A stretch of DNA of 32,508 nt from an uncultured Collinsella sp. (GCA_900754525.1 CAAEDE010000015.1:1-32508); one strand, 5' to 3'; numbered from the stretch's first letter, positions 1 through 7,720 are shown. Made by a program: numbers and translations. The notes: a model not told the origin generated them from the letters alone.

Positions 1-78
1 CTCGGGGCTTGCCCGTATCGTAGGCAATGCGCCGAATGCTCGCCATCGAAATTTATCGATGGCCTATTTCAGACTGTA

Positions 79-480
79 ATGGGGTGCGTGGGCCGGGCGC
101 TCTCGGATGCCACGCGCATGGGTGCCGAGTACGAGCCGCCGACGATGGCGGGCGACCGGGCGAAGCTTGTGGGCCGCGTACCGGCATCCGAGGTGCAGGA
201 TTACGCGCTGGAGGTGGCCGCCTACACAAGCGGTCGCGGTCATCTGTACCTGGAGTTCGCCGGCTATGCGGCTTGCCATGATGCCGAGCGCGTCATCGAG
301 ACGGCCGCCTATGAGCCCGAGGCCGATCTGCCCAACACGCCCGACTCGGTCTTTTGCTCTCACGGCGCCGGTTACACGGTCAAATGGTGCGACGTGCCCG
401 CCGCGGCGCACGTAAAGATCGATCCCGCCACCTTCCGCCCCTGGCGAGCAGCAGACGCCGAGTTTTTCGGCCACATGTGA
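79..480 (+). pseudogene. C-terminal fragment of a Tet(M)/EF-G-like ribosomal protection GTPase
   Basis: The 133 residues match the last part of the translational GTPase family that includes Tet(M)/Tet(O). Visible family features are VGRALSDATRMGAEYE near the start, AAYTSGRGHLYLEFAGY in the middle, and the hallmark tail PDSVFCSHGAGYTVKWCDV. The GTP-binding domain and domains II-III, which make up most of a roughly 640-residue protein, are absent here. The frame stays open to base 1, but the residues encoded before about base 85 do not resemble the family, so homology seems to begin abruptly. This suggests a 5'-truncated remnant. The alternative is a gene running in from the left with a local frame error. 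The TGA stop lies inside a palindromic repeat (474-506). A second upstream frame ends in TAATG overlapping the ATG at 79, but that short tail is not recognisable. Confidence 0.6.
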
Positions 481-506
481 CAAAGGGACAGTTCCTTTGT
501 CACATG
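474..506. repeat. Palindromic repeat A (TGTGACAAAGG family)
   Basis: Perfect 13-bp arms (CATGTGACAAAGG and its complement, 474-486 and 494-506) enclose a 7-base loop. The element could act as a terminator hairpin for the Tet(M)-like fragment, and that fragment's TGA stop codon lies within the left arm. A copy with only two differences over the 29-base core occurs at 5421-5449, and a related perfect palindrome lies at 4202-4231. Confidence 0.75.
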
Positions 507-509
507 CTA

Positions 510-540
510 TTGGTATAACTCGGTACAAGTTGGTATAACT
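510..540 (+). promoter_or_regulatory. Direct repeat TTGGTATAACT, 20-bp period, before the AAA ATPase
   Basis: TTGGTATAACT occurs at 510-520 and again at 530-540, so the start-to-start distance is 20 bp, about two helical turns. The TATAAC within each copy resembles a -10 box, and the downstream copy is 33 bases before the ATG at 574. This looks like a promoter with a repeated regulator site. No regulator can be named and no clear -35 is seen, so the assignment is tentative. Confidence 0.35.
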
Positions 541-573
541 ATTACCAGGGTTTGCCAATCCGAGGAGGCCGAC

Positions 574-1692
574 ATGAATCCAAATCCCTTTAAGCCCACG
601 GCCGGCAAGCGGCCTCCGATACTCATCGGCCGCGAGTCGGTCATCGAAGATTTCGAGGAAGGGCTCGATAACGGCGCCGGAGCGCCGGGTAGGCTCATGC
701 TCATTACGGGAAACCGCGGCTGTGGCAAGACGGTTCTCCTGCGGGAGCTGCAACGTCTAGCCAATGAGCGCGGATGGGCGGTTGTCTCCGATTCCGCTTC
801 GCTCGGCTTATGCGACCGATTGGCCGACGCGCTTCGCTCGAATAAACCCGTTGTGACGTCAATGGAGTTCGGTCCGTCGTTTGGCCGGATGTCGGTCGAG
901 GCGGCGCGAGCGAAGGGCGAGACGTTGCGAGGGCTGGTCAACGAGCGCCTCAAGAGGCTCGGTCCAGGTAAGGGCATACTGTTTGCGATTGACGAGGCGC
1001 AATCGGCGTCTATCGAGGAACTGGCGGCTCTTGCCGTTCTCTATCAGCAGGTGCTTGGAGATCAAGATGCCACGGGCTTGCCCGATAGCGACCAGCGCGG
1101 TCTTGCGCTGGTGTTCGCCGGCTTGCCCAGTATGGTTGACGATCTGCTCGAAGAGCCGAGCGTGACGTTTTTGCGACGTGCCCAGCAGCGTACGCTGGGG
1201 GCGATATCTTTGCCCAAGGTGCGCGATTCATATATTCAGACGGTCAAAGACGCTGGGCTTTACGTTGACGCGGAGACGGCGGACCTTGCGGCGCGCAAGA
1301 GCATGGGGCATCCCTACATGGTTCAGCTGGTGGGATATTACATGTGGCGGTCTGCTGTCCGGCGTGGCTCGCAGGTCATCGAAAGGCGCGATGTCGAGGA
1401 TGGCCATGCGGATGCCGTCTCCGAGTTCTACGAAGCGGTTGACGCGCCTCTGTATTACGGGCTGCGCAGTCCGCAACGCCTCTTTATCGAGGCCATGGCG
1501 GTTGACGAGGGCAAACCGACTCGCATGGCGGATATCATTGAGCGCTGCGATCGTACCCAGAGCTGGGCGAGTAAATATCGCGCAAGCCTGATTCGCGAGC
1601 GCGTCATCGAGGCTGCCGGATACGGCCTCGTCCGGTTTACCGTGCCCATGCTGGGCGAGTATATCCGCGACCGCATTTTATGGCACGAGTAG
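574..1692 (+). CDS. AAA/ORC-type ATPase (ATP-binding protein)
   Basis: This is a 372-residue P-loop ATPase of the AAA/Orc1-Cdc6-like type. The N-terminus has the NPF-K-P...IGR entry common to these proteins. Walker A is GNRGCGKT (residues 46-53) and Walker B is ILFAIDEAQ (about 135-143). A conserved segment follows with FAGLPSMVDDLL and FLRRAQQ around 190-210, then a C-terminal part that looks like a winged helix. The ATG has a good ribosome binding site (GAGGAGG, 561-567). It is paralogous to the ATPase at 4238-5338, sharing AGLP and FLRRAQQ. The UvrA-like gene starts one base after its stop, so the two are probably co-transcribed and translationally coupled. The substrate is unknown; similar standalone ATPases occur in mobile and defence contexts, but that role is only a hypothesis here. 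Confidence 0.85.
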   Translation: MNPNPFKPTAGKRPPILIGRESVIEDFEEGLDNGAGAPGRLMLITGNRGCGKTVLLRELQRLANERGWAVVSDSASLGLCDRLADALRSNKPVVTSMEFGPSFGRMSVEAARAKGETLRGLVNERLKRLGPGKGILFAIDEAQSASIEELAALAVLYQQVLGDQDATGLPDSDQRGLALVFAGLPSMVDDLLEEPSVTFLRRAQQRTLGAISLPKVRDSYIQTVKDAGLYVDAETADLAARKSMGHPYMVQLVGYYMWRSAVRRGSQVIERRDVEDGHADAVSEFYEAVDAPLYYGLRSPQRLFIEAMAVDEGKPTRMADIIERCDRTQSWASKYRASLIRERVIEAAGYGLVRFTVPMLGEYIRDRILWHE

Positions 1693-1693
1693 G

Positions 1694-4198
1694 GTGATAA
1701 AGGTGACGGAACAGAGGATGAGCCCGCAGGCTATCGAGGTACGTGGCGCACGTGCCCATAACCTTAAGGACATCGATATCGATATTCCGCTGGGAAAGCT
1801 GGTGGGTATTGCCGGCGTGTCGGGTTCGGGCAAGAGCTCGCTGGCGCTGGGGGTTCTTTATGCCGAGGGCTCGCGCCGTTACCTGGAGGCGCTCAGCACC
1901 TATACCCGCCGTCGTCTGACGCAGGCCGAGCACGCCCAGGTGGACGAGGTGCTGCACGTACCGGCGGCGCTCGCATTGCATCAGCGCCCCAGCGTGCCGG
2001 GCGTGCGTTCCACTTTTGGCACCATGACCGAGCTCAACAATAGCCTGCGTCTGCTCTTTAGCCGCTGCGCCCATCACGTGTGCCCGCATTGCGGGGCGCG
2101 TGTGGAGCCAAGCCTTAACGTGGCTGCGGGCTTGTTGCTCACGTGCCCTGCGTGCGGCCGCGAGTTCTACGCGCCGGGTGCCGAGGACCTTGCCTTTAAC
2201 AGCGGCGGCGCGTGTCCTACTTGCGGCGGCACCGGTGTCATGCGCGAGGTGGACGAGGCGAGCCTGGTGCCCGACGAGTCAAAGACTATCAACGAGGGCG
2301 CGGTGCTTCCCTGGGGCACGCTCATGTGGGATCTGATGAAGCAGGTGGCGGGTGAGATGGGCGTGCGCACCGACGTGCCGTTTAACCAGCTCACAGCGCA
2401 TGAGCGCGATATCGTGTTCCATGGCCCTGCCGTCAAAAAGCACATTCTCTACGTTCCCAAAAACGGCGAGGGCGCCACGCCGCTCGACTTCACCTATTAC
2501 AACGCCGTCTATACCGTGGAGAATGCGCTTGCCAAGGTTAAGGACGACAAGGGCCTCAAACGCGTTGCACGCTTTTTGCGCGAGGGGTCATGCCGTGACT
2601 GCGCCGGCACGCGTCTCTCCGAGGCTGCGCGCCAGCCCCAGGTGCGCGGTATCAATCTGGCGCAGGCGGCGGCCATGACGCTGGGCGAGGCGATTGAGTG
2701 GGTGCGCGGGGTGCCCGCATCCTTGCCGCCCGAGATGCGGCCCATGGCGACGGATATCTGCGATTCATTTTTGAGCGCGGCCCGTCGCCTGGTCGACCTG
2801 GGTCTCGATTACCTTTCGCTTGACCGCGCTGGCGCCACGCTTTCCACGGGTGAGCGCCAGCGCGTGCAGCTTGCTCGCGTGGTGCGCAATCGATCGACGG
2901 GCGTGCTTTATGTGCTGGACGAGCCTTCGATCGGCTTGCATCCGGCCAATGTCGACGGCTTGGTGGGCGTGATGCGCGATCTGGTGAATGACGGCAACAC
3001 CGTGGTCGTCGTCGACCACGATACGCGCGTACTGGCGGAAGCCGATTATCTGGTCGAGATGGGACCCGTTGCCGGAGCAGGCGGCGGTAACGTGATCGCT
3101 GCAGGTACGGTAGACGAGGTCGAGCAATCGCGGGGCAGCCGCATCGCTCCGTTTTTGCGCGCAGAGCCCAAGCGCTTGCGCCCACAGGTGACTGACGACG
3201 AAATGTTCGACCAGGGCCATATCCGCATGGCAAGCGATGCCATCCATACCGTCAAGCCGCTCGAAGTCGATATCCCGCGCGGCCGCCTTGTCGCGGTGAC
3301 GGGCGTTTCGGGTTCGGGCAAGACGACGTTGGTGCTCGAGACGCTCATCCCGGCACTCAAGGCGCAGGCAGCCGGCGAGCGCCTGCCAAAACATGTGCGT
3401 TGGATCGATGGCGAAGGCATTGCCCGCGCAAACCTGATTGACGCTACGCCTATCGGCGCCAACGTGCGCTCGACGGTGGCGACTTATGCCGACATCCATG
3501 ATGAGCTGCGCCGCGCCTTCGCCCGTACGCCCGAGGCCAAGGCAGCCGGCTACAAGGCAGGTGCCTTTAGCTACAACACTGGCACTCTGCGCTGCCCTAC
3601 GTGCGATGGCACGGGCTCGATATCGCTCGACGTGCAGTTTCTGCCCGACGTCGAGATCGTCTGCCCGGCATGTCGCGGCTCACGTTATGCAGACGCTGCT
3701 TCGCATGTCCATCGCGAGGGCAAGGACGGGAGTCTGCTTACGTTGCCGCAGCTCATGGACATGAGTGTGGACGAGGCCCTCGACGCCACACTGGGGCTCA
3801 AGAAGGTTCAGGCGCGCTTGCAGACCTTGCACGACCTGGGCTTGGGTTATCTCACGCTCGGTGAGCCCACGCCGGCGCTCTCGGGCGGCGAGGCACAACG
3901 CCTTAAGCTCGCGAGCGAGATGGGCCGCGTGCAGGATGATGCCGTGTTCGTATTTGACGAGCCCACGATTGGCCTGCATCCGCTCGATGTTCAGGTGCTG
4001 TTAAACGTGTTTGACGGCCTCGTTGCCAAGGGCGCCACGGTTATCGTGATCGAACACGATCTCGACCTTATCCGTAACGCCGACTATGTGATCGACATGG
4101 GCCCGGGCGGTGGCGACGCCGGCGGGCAAATCGTCTGCGCCGGCACGCCGGCGGATATCGCTGCTTGCTCCAGGAGCATTACCGGTCGTTATCTATAG
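1694..4198 (+). CDS. UvrA-like ABC ATPase (excinuclease subunit A family, short UvrA2-type)
   Basis: This 834-residue protein has two ABC ATPase halves in UvrA order. Half 1 has Walker A GVSGSGKSS (about 41-49), signature LSTGERQRVQLA (about 384-395) and Walker B VLDEPSIGLHP (about 408-418). Half 2 has Walker A GVSGSGKTTL (about 537-546), signature LSGGEAQRLKLA (about 729-740) and Walker B VFDEPTIGLHP (about 754-764). Zinc-binding cysteine pairs are present, including CPTCGGTG (about 174) and CPTCDGTG with CPACRGSRY (about 634-665). Only about 20 residues separate CPHCG from the next CPACG, where housekeeping UvrA (about 940 residues) carries the roughly 115-residue UvrB-binding domain. It therefore probably binds DNA without recruiting UvrB, as in UvrA2 and drug-resistance UvrA homologues. 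Start is GTG at 1694 or ATG at 1718; the latter has AGGTGA upstream. Confidence 0.9.
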   Translation: MIKVTEQRMSPQAIEVRGARAHNLKDIDIDIPLGKLVGIAGVSGSGKSSLALGVLYAEGSRRYLEALSTYTRRRLTQAEHAQVDEVLHVPAALALHQRPSVPGVRSTFGTMTELNNSLRLLFSRCAHHVCPHCGARVEPSLNVAAGLLLTCPACGREFYAPGAEDLAFNSGGACPTCGGTGVMREVDEASLVPDESKTINEGAVLPWGTLMWDLMKQVAGEMGVRTDVPFNQLTAHERDIVFHGPAVKKHILYVPKNGEGATPLDFTYYNAVYTVENALAKVKDDKGLKRVARFLREGSCRDCAGTRLSEAARQPQVRGINLAQAAAMTLGEAIEWVRGVPASLPPEMRPMATDICDSFLSAARRLVDLGLDYLSLDRAGATLSTGERQRVQLARVVRNRSTGVLYVLDEPSIGLHPANVDGLVGVMRDLVNDGNTVVVVDHDTRVLAEADYLVEMGPVAGAGGGNVIAAGTVDEVEQSRGSRIAPFLRAEPKRLRPQVTDDEMFDQGHIRMASDAIHTVKPLEVDIPRGRLVAVTGVSGSGKTTLVLETLIPALKAQAAGERLPKHVRWIDGEGIARANLIDATPIGANVRSTVATYADIHDELRRAFARTPEAKAAGYKAGAFSYNTGTLRCPTCDGTGSISLDVQFLPDVEIVCPACRGSRYADAASHVHREGKDGSLLTLPQLMDMSVDEALDATLGLKKVQARLQTLHDLGLGYLTLGEPTPALSGGEAQRLKLASEMGRVQDDAVFVFDEPTIGLHPLDVQVLLNVFDGLVAKGATVIVIEHDLDLIRNADYVIDMGPGGGDAGGQIVCAGTPADIAACSRSITGRYL

Positions 4199-4201
4199 AC
4201 G

Positions 4202-4231
4202 ATGCGACAAAGGGGCGCCCCTTTGTCGCAT
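4202..4231. terminator. Palindrome B: bidirectional terminator between convergent genes
   Basis: This is a perfect 30-bp palindrome with 15-base arms (ATGCGACAAAGGGGC) and no loop. It lies between the UvrA-like stop (4198) and the stop of the minus-strand ATPase (4238), so it is placed to end both transcripts. It belongs to the same ACAAAGG/CCTTTGT family as the palindromes at 474-506 and 5419-5451, with GCGAC replacing GTGAC. Confidence 0.7.
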
Positions 4232-4237
4232 TGACTT

Positions 4238-5338
4238 CTATTTCACGCATTGAGCCGCGAGATAGTCGCGGAAGAATGGCAATTCAAATGCGACGAGCCC
4301 TCGTCCTCGTTCCCCGATGATGCCGGCATCTATCATGCGGCGTCGGTAGCGGGAGACCTGCTGCGGCGAACGCTTAAGGCGCTCGACAAGGTCAGCGGTG
4401 GTGGACTCTTCCTCGTCATCGAGCATGGCGATGAGGAATCGCTTGTCCTCTGCAGTGAGTTCCCGATAGGTTGCCGCGAGGATTCGGTCGTCCATCTCGT
4501 CGCGCGCGATTTTGATTCCCAGGTCAAAGTCGCGTGACGAGATTTCCTTCGAATCGCTTGTGAGATCCCAGGCGCGGTAGCCTACGAGTTGCAATAGGAA
4601 GGGAAAACCAGAGATCGAGCGAACGGCTCTATCGATTCCCCCAGCATCTGCCAGGCGATCGTTTTCCTGAATTGTGCGAATCAAGGCCTCGCGCACGTCA
4701 TAGTCGGCAATACGACCCAGGTGATATTGTTGGGCGCGGCGAAGGAACGAGACCGTCTTGTGGTTCAGCAATGTCGAGACGTTGTTGGGAAGTCCCGCCA
4801 TGAGCAGCGAGACGCGTTTCCCATCGGTCACAAAGTGCTGATACGTCGCTGCGAGCTGAATCATCTCGTCGAGTGTCGGGTCCACCTCGTCAACCGTGAC
4901 GAGCAGACCGGTGCCCGCCTCGTTGAGCTGGTCGATGATGTCGCTCATGCGATAGCGCCAGGTTGAGGCATCGTGAACGCGATTGACCTCAATGCTGCCG
5001 AGCGGTGCAATTCCAAGCCCAGTGACTTCGAAGTTGTTAGACGGGTCGATGAGATGGCCTGCAGCACGTTTCGCCCCGAACTCGATTTCCTCAAGCATTC
5101 CCGGGAGCGCGGTCGTCTTTACGGCTATCCAGCCGTGGGATTCTGCCCTTGTCGCAAGCGATGACATGAGAGCGGTTTTACCGGTTCCACGCGCGCCTGA
5201 GAAGATCGAGGTCAATTCTGGGCGCCTGCGCTGGCTCAAGAAGGCACGGTCCAAATCCCGAATAATCTGCTGTCTGCCAGCGAGATGGGCAGGAACCTCA
5301 CCAAAACTGGGGGTAAACGGGTTCTCGAGATATTTCAC
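4238..5338 (-). CDS. AAA/ORC-type ATPase, paralogue of the 574-1692 ATPase
   Basis: This 366-residue P-loop ATPase has an NPF-TP...GR entry motif, Walker A GARGTGKT (residues 48-55) and Walker B LLVTVDEVD (about 145-153). The segment AGLPNNVSTLL...VSFLRRAQQYHLGRI aligns with the first ATPase. The C-terminal 80 residues look like a winged helix (ADLVERLKRSPQQVSRYRRR), consistent with DNA binding. The start is GTG, chosen because AAAGGAGA lies 5 bases upstream. The gene converges on the UvrA-like gene. The upstream 70 bases are strikingly AT-rich compared with the neighbourhood, which suggests its own promoter. Domain identity is secure; the biological role is not. Confidence 0.85.
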   Translation of the reverse strand: MKYLENPFTPSFGEVPAHLAGRQQIIRDLDRAFLSQRRRPELTSIFSGARGTGKTALMSSLATRAESHGWIAVKTTALPGMLEEIEFGAKRAAGHLIDPSNNFEVTGLGIAPLGSIEVNRVHDASTWRYRMSDIIDQLNEAGTGLLVTVDEVDPTLDEMIQLAATYQHFVTDGKRVSLLMAGLPNNVSTLLNHKTVSFLRRAQQYHLGRIADYDVREALIRTIQENDRLADAGGIDRAVRSISGFPFLLQLVGYRAWDLTSDSKEISSRDFDLGIKIARDEMDDRILAATYRELTAEDKRFLIAMLDDEEESTTADLVERLKRSPQQVSRYRRRMIDAGIIGERGRGLVAFELPFFRDYLAAQCVK

Positions 5339-5418
5339 AAGGCTCTCCTTTCACACCGCCGTTTAACTTCATTTTATTTTAGTTAATTTTGATTAAAAGC
5401 GACGGCTCTTGGTGCATC

Positions 5419-5451
5419 AATGTGACAACGAGACAGTTCCTTTGTCACATT
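5419..5451. repeat. Palindromic repeat C (TGTGACAA family)
   Basis: Arms AATGTGACAA and TTGTCACATT (5419-5428, 5442-5451) enclose a 13-base centre. Bases 5421-5449 differ from 477-505 at only two of 29 positions and lie in the same orientation. The TGA stop of trmL (5445-5447, minus strand) falls inside the right arm, just as the stop of the Tet(M)-like fragment falls in repeat A. It could terminate trmL transcription. Confidence 0.65.
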
Positions 5452-6044
5452 CCCGGAAAGCCTGTTTGGCGCAGGGCTTCGTAGAGGACGATGGCGGCGC
5501 TGTTGGAGAGGTTGAGTGCGCTGATGCGGTAGTCGTCCGGATTGATGAAGTTGCCGCAGATGTCCTGTTGAAGGATGGCCTCGTGGCTGTCCTCGGTATG
5601 CCCCAGCGATTCCTCGTGGGCTTCCCAAGCCTCGGCGTTATCGAGTGAGTCGCAATCGCGCAGCATGGGGATGCGCTCGCAACGCTCGGGCGCCGCGGCA
5701 AGCAGTGGCTCGGGAATGCCCGAGCTCTCGCTGCCAAAGACCAAATAGTCACCGTCGCGGTAGGTACTCTGAGCATAGGTGCGACGAGCCTTTTTAGTCA
5801 GCAGGTGCAGGCGCTCGTCGGCAGGGGAGAGGCCGTTGCGTGCAAGGAAATCCTCCCAGTCGGCATAGGACGTCACGTCCAAGTTTTGCCAGTAGCTCAG
5901 GCCGGCGCGACGTACCGTCTTGTCGTCGAGCGAAAAGCCCAGCGGCTCCACCAGATGCAGGCGGGCACCGGTGACCACGCAGGTACGGCCGATATTACCC
6001 GTATTGGCCGGAATCTCGGGTGCATACAGCACAATGTTGAACAT
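5445..6044 (-). CDS. trmL: tRNA (cytidine(34)-2'-O)-methyltransferase
   Basis: This SPOUT-class methyltransferase of the TrmL family uses S-adenosylmethionine to 2'-O-methylate the wobble base of tRNA-Leu isoacceptors. Visible motifs are the N-terminal FNIVLYAPEIPANTGNIGRT, the AdoMet-binding loop VFGSESSGIP, and the knot motif LNLSNSAAIVLYEALRQ. The ATG at 6044 was chosen over an upstream in-frame start because AAGGAGA sits 4 bases before it. At 199 residues it is longer than the usual 150-170. The extra 35-40 residues (DCDSLDNAEAWEAHEE and following) lie between the AdoMet loop and the knot. The stop codon is provided by a palindromic repeat. Confidence 0.9.
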   Translation of the reverse strand: MFNIVLYAPEIPANTGNIGRTCVVTGARLHLVEPLGFSLDDKTVRRAGLSYWQNLDVTSYADWEDFLARNGLSPADERLHLLTKKARRTYAQSTYRDGDYLVFGSESSGIPEPLLAAAPERCERIPMLRDCDSLDNAEAWEAHEESLGHTEDSHEAILQQDICGNFINPDDYRISALNLSNSAAIVLYEALRQTGFPGM

Positions 6045-6067
6045 GAATCTCCTTGGCTCAGAACGAA

Positions 6068-6105
6068 AAACCACCACGAAGGGCAGTGCACCTTCGTGGT
6101 GGTTT
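6068..6105 (-). terminator. Rho-independent terminator of the COG0523 GTPase gene
   Basis: A perfect 15-bp stem (AAACCACCACGAAGG and its complement, 6068-6082 and 6091-6105) has an 8-base loop and is followed on the minus strand by a T-run. It lies 40 bases after the GTPase stop and just before the trmL start. Confidence 0.8.
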
Positions 6106-6144
6106 GGCGGTTACGTAGGCGGAAAAATGCCCGCTTGGATAAAC

Positions 6145-7275
6145 CTAGGCGCGGTGCCAGTCGGTCAGGCAGGCATCGAGGGAGGCGATAAGCGCATCCT
6201 TGTCCATGTGACGGCCGATGATGCACAGGCTCGTCATGCGGTCGCCCGTCTCGTCGTCCCAAATCTGCATGATCTCGGGATTCTCGTCGATGATCTTCTG
6301 CTTCTCGCCCTCGGGCGCGGAGTCGACAAACAGACCGTTCTCCATTAGGCGCATCTGGTGGCCGGCCTGCTCAAACATGTAGCACATGTCCGGATCGCCG
6401 GTCTGCCACAGCGGACCCTTGACGCGGATGACCTCGTCAGGCCATTCCTGCTCAACAAAATCGGTGAACTTCTGCAGGTCAAACGGCTTGCGGCGCGAGT
6501 ACACAAAGGTCTCGATGTCGTACTCGAGCACCTCGGGGTCGTCGTGCTCCTCGGGATGCTCCATGGCTTCGATCCAGGCGGCGGAGTTGTAGGCGCGCAT
6601 AAAGTCGAAGCGGTCGGTGTCGAGCAGCTCCTCCATGGGGACCTCGCCGTTTTGGGCCTCGACGATCACGGCGTCCTTCTGCAGGCTGCGCACGATGGCC
6701 TTGAGCTCGGCGATCTGCTCAGGCGTCACGGTATCGGTCTTGTTGAGGATCAGCGTAGAGCAGAACTCGATCTGCTGGATGAGCAGGCTCTCGATGTCGT
6801 CCTCGTCGATATCCTCAGCCAGCAGGTCGCGGCCGCCGTTGAACTCGTCGTACATGCGGGCGCAGTCGACCACGGCCACGATGTTGTCGAGCGCGAGCTT
6901 GGGCTCGCCGCCCACCTTGGCCTCGTCGCAGAAGCTCGAGATGGTGTAGGCGATGGGGATAGGCTCGCAAATGCCCGAAGCCTCGATGATGATGTAGTCG
7001 AAGTTGCCCGAATCGGCGATGCCCTGCAGCTGGTTAGCAAGGTCGTCCGAAAGCGTGCAGCAGATGCAGCCGTTGGTGAGCGGGATGAGGTCGTCGGTCT
7101 CGGAAAGGCCGCCGTCGGCGATAAGGCTGGCGTCGACGTTGATCTCGCCGATATCGTTGACGATCACGGCGGCGCGGATGCCGCCGTCGTTAGCGAGGAT
7201 GTGGTTGAGCAGCGTGGTCTTGCCGGCACCGAGGTATCCGGTAAGCATGATGATCTTCACGGGTTTGTTGGGCAT
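6145..7275 (-). CDS. CobW/COG0523-family GTPase (putative metal chaperone)
   Basis: This is a 376-residue G3E-family P-loop GTPase. Walker A is GYLGAGKT (residues 13-20), the family metal-binding CICC lies at 70-73, a Walker B-like EASGICEP follows, and NKTD supplies guanine specificity. The C-terminal CobW domain begins around residue 250 (EYDIETFVYSRRKPFD). COG0523 proteins deliver zinc or other metals to client enzymes, with CxCC in the GTPase domain as the metal site. ATG at 7275 was preferred over the one at 7296 because AAAGGAGG lies 4 bases upstream. The acidic, histidine-poor linker does not reveal which metal is handled, and no zinc-regulator box was recognised upstream. Confidence 0.88.
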   Translation of the reverse strand: MPNKPVKIIMLTGYLGAGKTTLLNHILANDGGIRAAVIVNDIGEINVDASLIADGGLSETDDLIPLTNGCICCTLSDDLANQLQGIADSGNFDYIIIEASGICEPIPIAYTISSFCDEAKVGGEPKLALDNIVAVVDCARMYDEFNGGRDLLAEDIDEDDIESLLIQQIEFCSTLILNKTDTVTPEQIAELKAIVRSLQKDAVIVEAQNGEVPMEELLDTDRFDFMRAYNSAAWIEAMEHPEEHDDPEVLEYDIETFVYSRRKPFDLQKFTDFVEQEWPDEVIRVKGPLWQTGDPDMCYMFEQAGHQMRLMENGLFVDSAPEGEKQKIIDENPEIMQIWDDETGDRMTSLCIIGRHMDKDALIASLDACLTDWHRA

Positions 7276-7361
7276 GTGCCCTCCTTTGTTAGACATGGCT
7301 TACAGTTAAATCTTATGCCAAACGCCTGCTCTTATACCCACGCGCTGGCAAATAACACAGG

Positions 7362-7703
7362 CTACTCCCAGGCTCCCCACACATCGGGGCAATAACCGAC
7401 GGTGGCCTTTTTGCCGTTGCGCACGATGGGCTCGGCTAGAACCTGCTGATTCTCGAGCAGTTTATCGAAGCGCTGGCTAGGGGTGAGGTGCTGGATGAGC
7501 GCGAGCGTCTCCTCGTCCTTAGCCTTGGGGTTGAGCAGCTTGCCGATGCCGCCGACCGCCTGCATCACGCTCGTGAGCTCGCCCTTGCTCATCTCCTTTT
7601 CCTTAAGGTCGATAAACTGCACCTTAATGCGGCGCTCCTTAAAATAACGCTGAGCCTTCTTGGTATCGAAAGACTTTTTGGTGCCAAAAATTTGCACGTT
7701 CAT
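7362..7703 (-). CDS. ArsC/Spx-family thioredoxin-fold protein lacking the active-site cysteine
   Basis: This 113-residue protein has the ArsC/Spx/YffB fold signature: beta strand plus FGTKKSFDTKKAQRYFKERRI at the N-terminus, then LTPSQRFDKLL and a conserved PIVRNGKKATVGY near the end. In catalytically active relatives the first loop carries a cysteine (for example CxxC or NCDTVKKA). Here the equivalent positions are S and F and the whole protein has one Cys, near the C-terminus. It is therefore unlikely to be an arsenate reductase. A regulatory or structural role, as in Spx-like proteins, is possible. It sits between the GTPase and a flavoprotein on the same strand, 17 bases after the latter. 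Confidence 0.75.
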   Translation of the reverse strand: MNVQIFGTKKSFDTKKAQRYFKERRIKVQFIDLKEKEMSKGELTSVMQAVGGIGKLLNPKAKDEETLALIQHLTPSQRFDKLLENQQVLAEPIVRNGKKATVGYCPDVWGAWE

Positions 7704-7720
7704 GTATTTGTTCCGCCGTT

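Noticed and set aside
5339..5444. Small gene in the AT-rich gap between the second ATPase and trmL
   Set aside because: No open frame with a ribosome binding site; the region is better explained as a promoter plus repeat C.
6358..7395. 345-codon open frame on plus
   Set aside because: Antisense to the COG0523 GTPase with intact Walker A, CICC and NKTD motifs.
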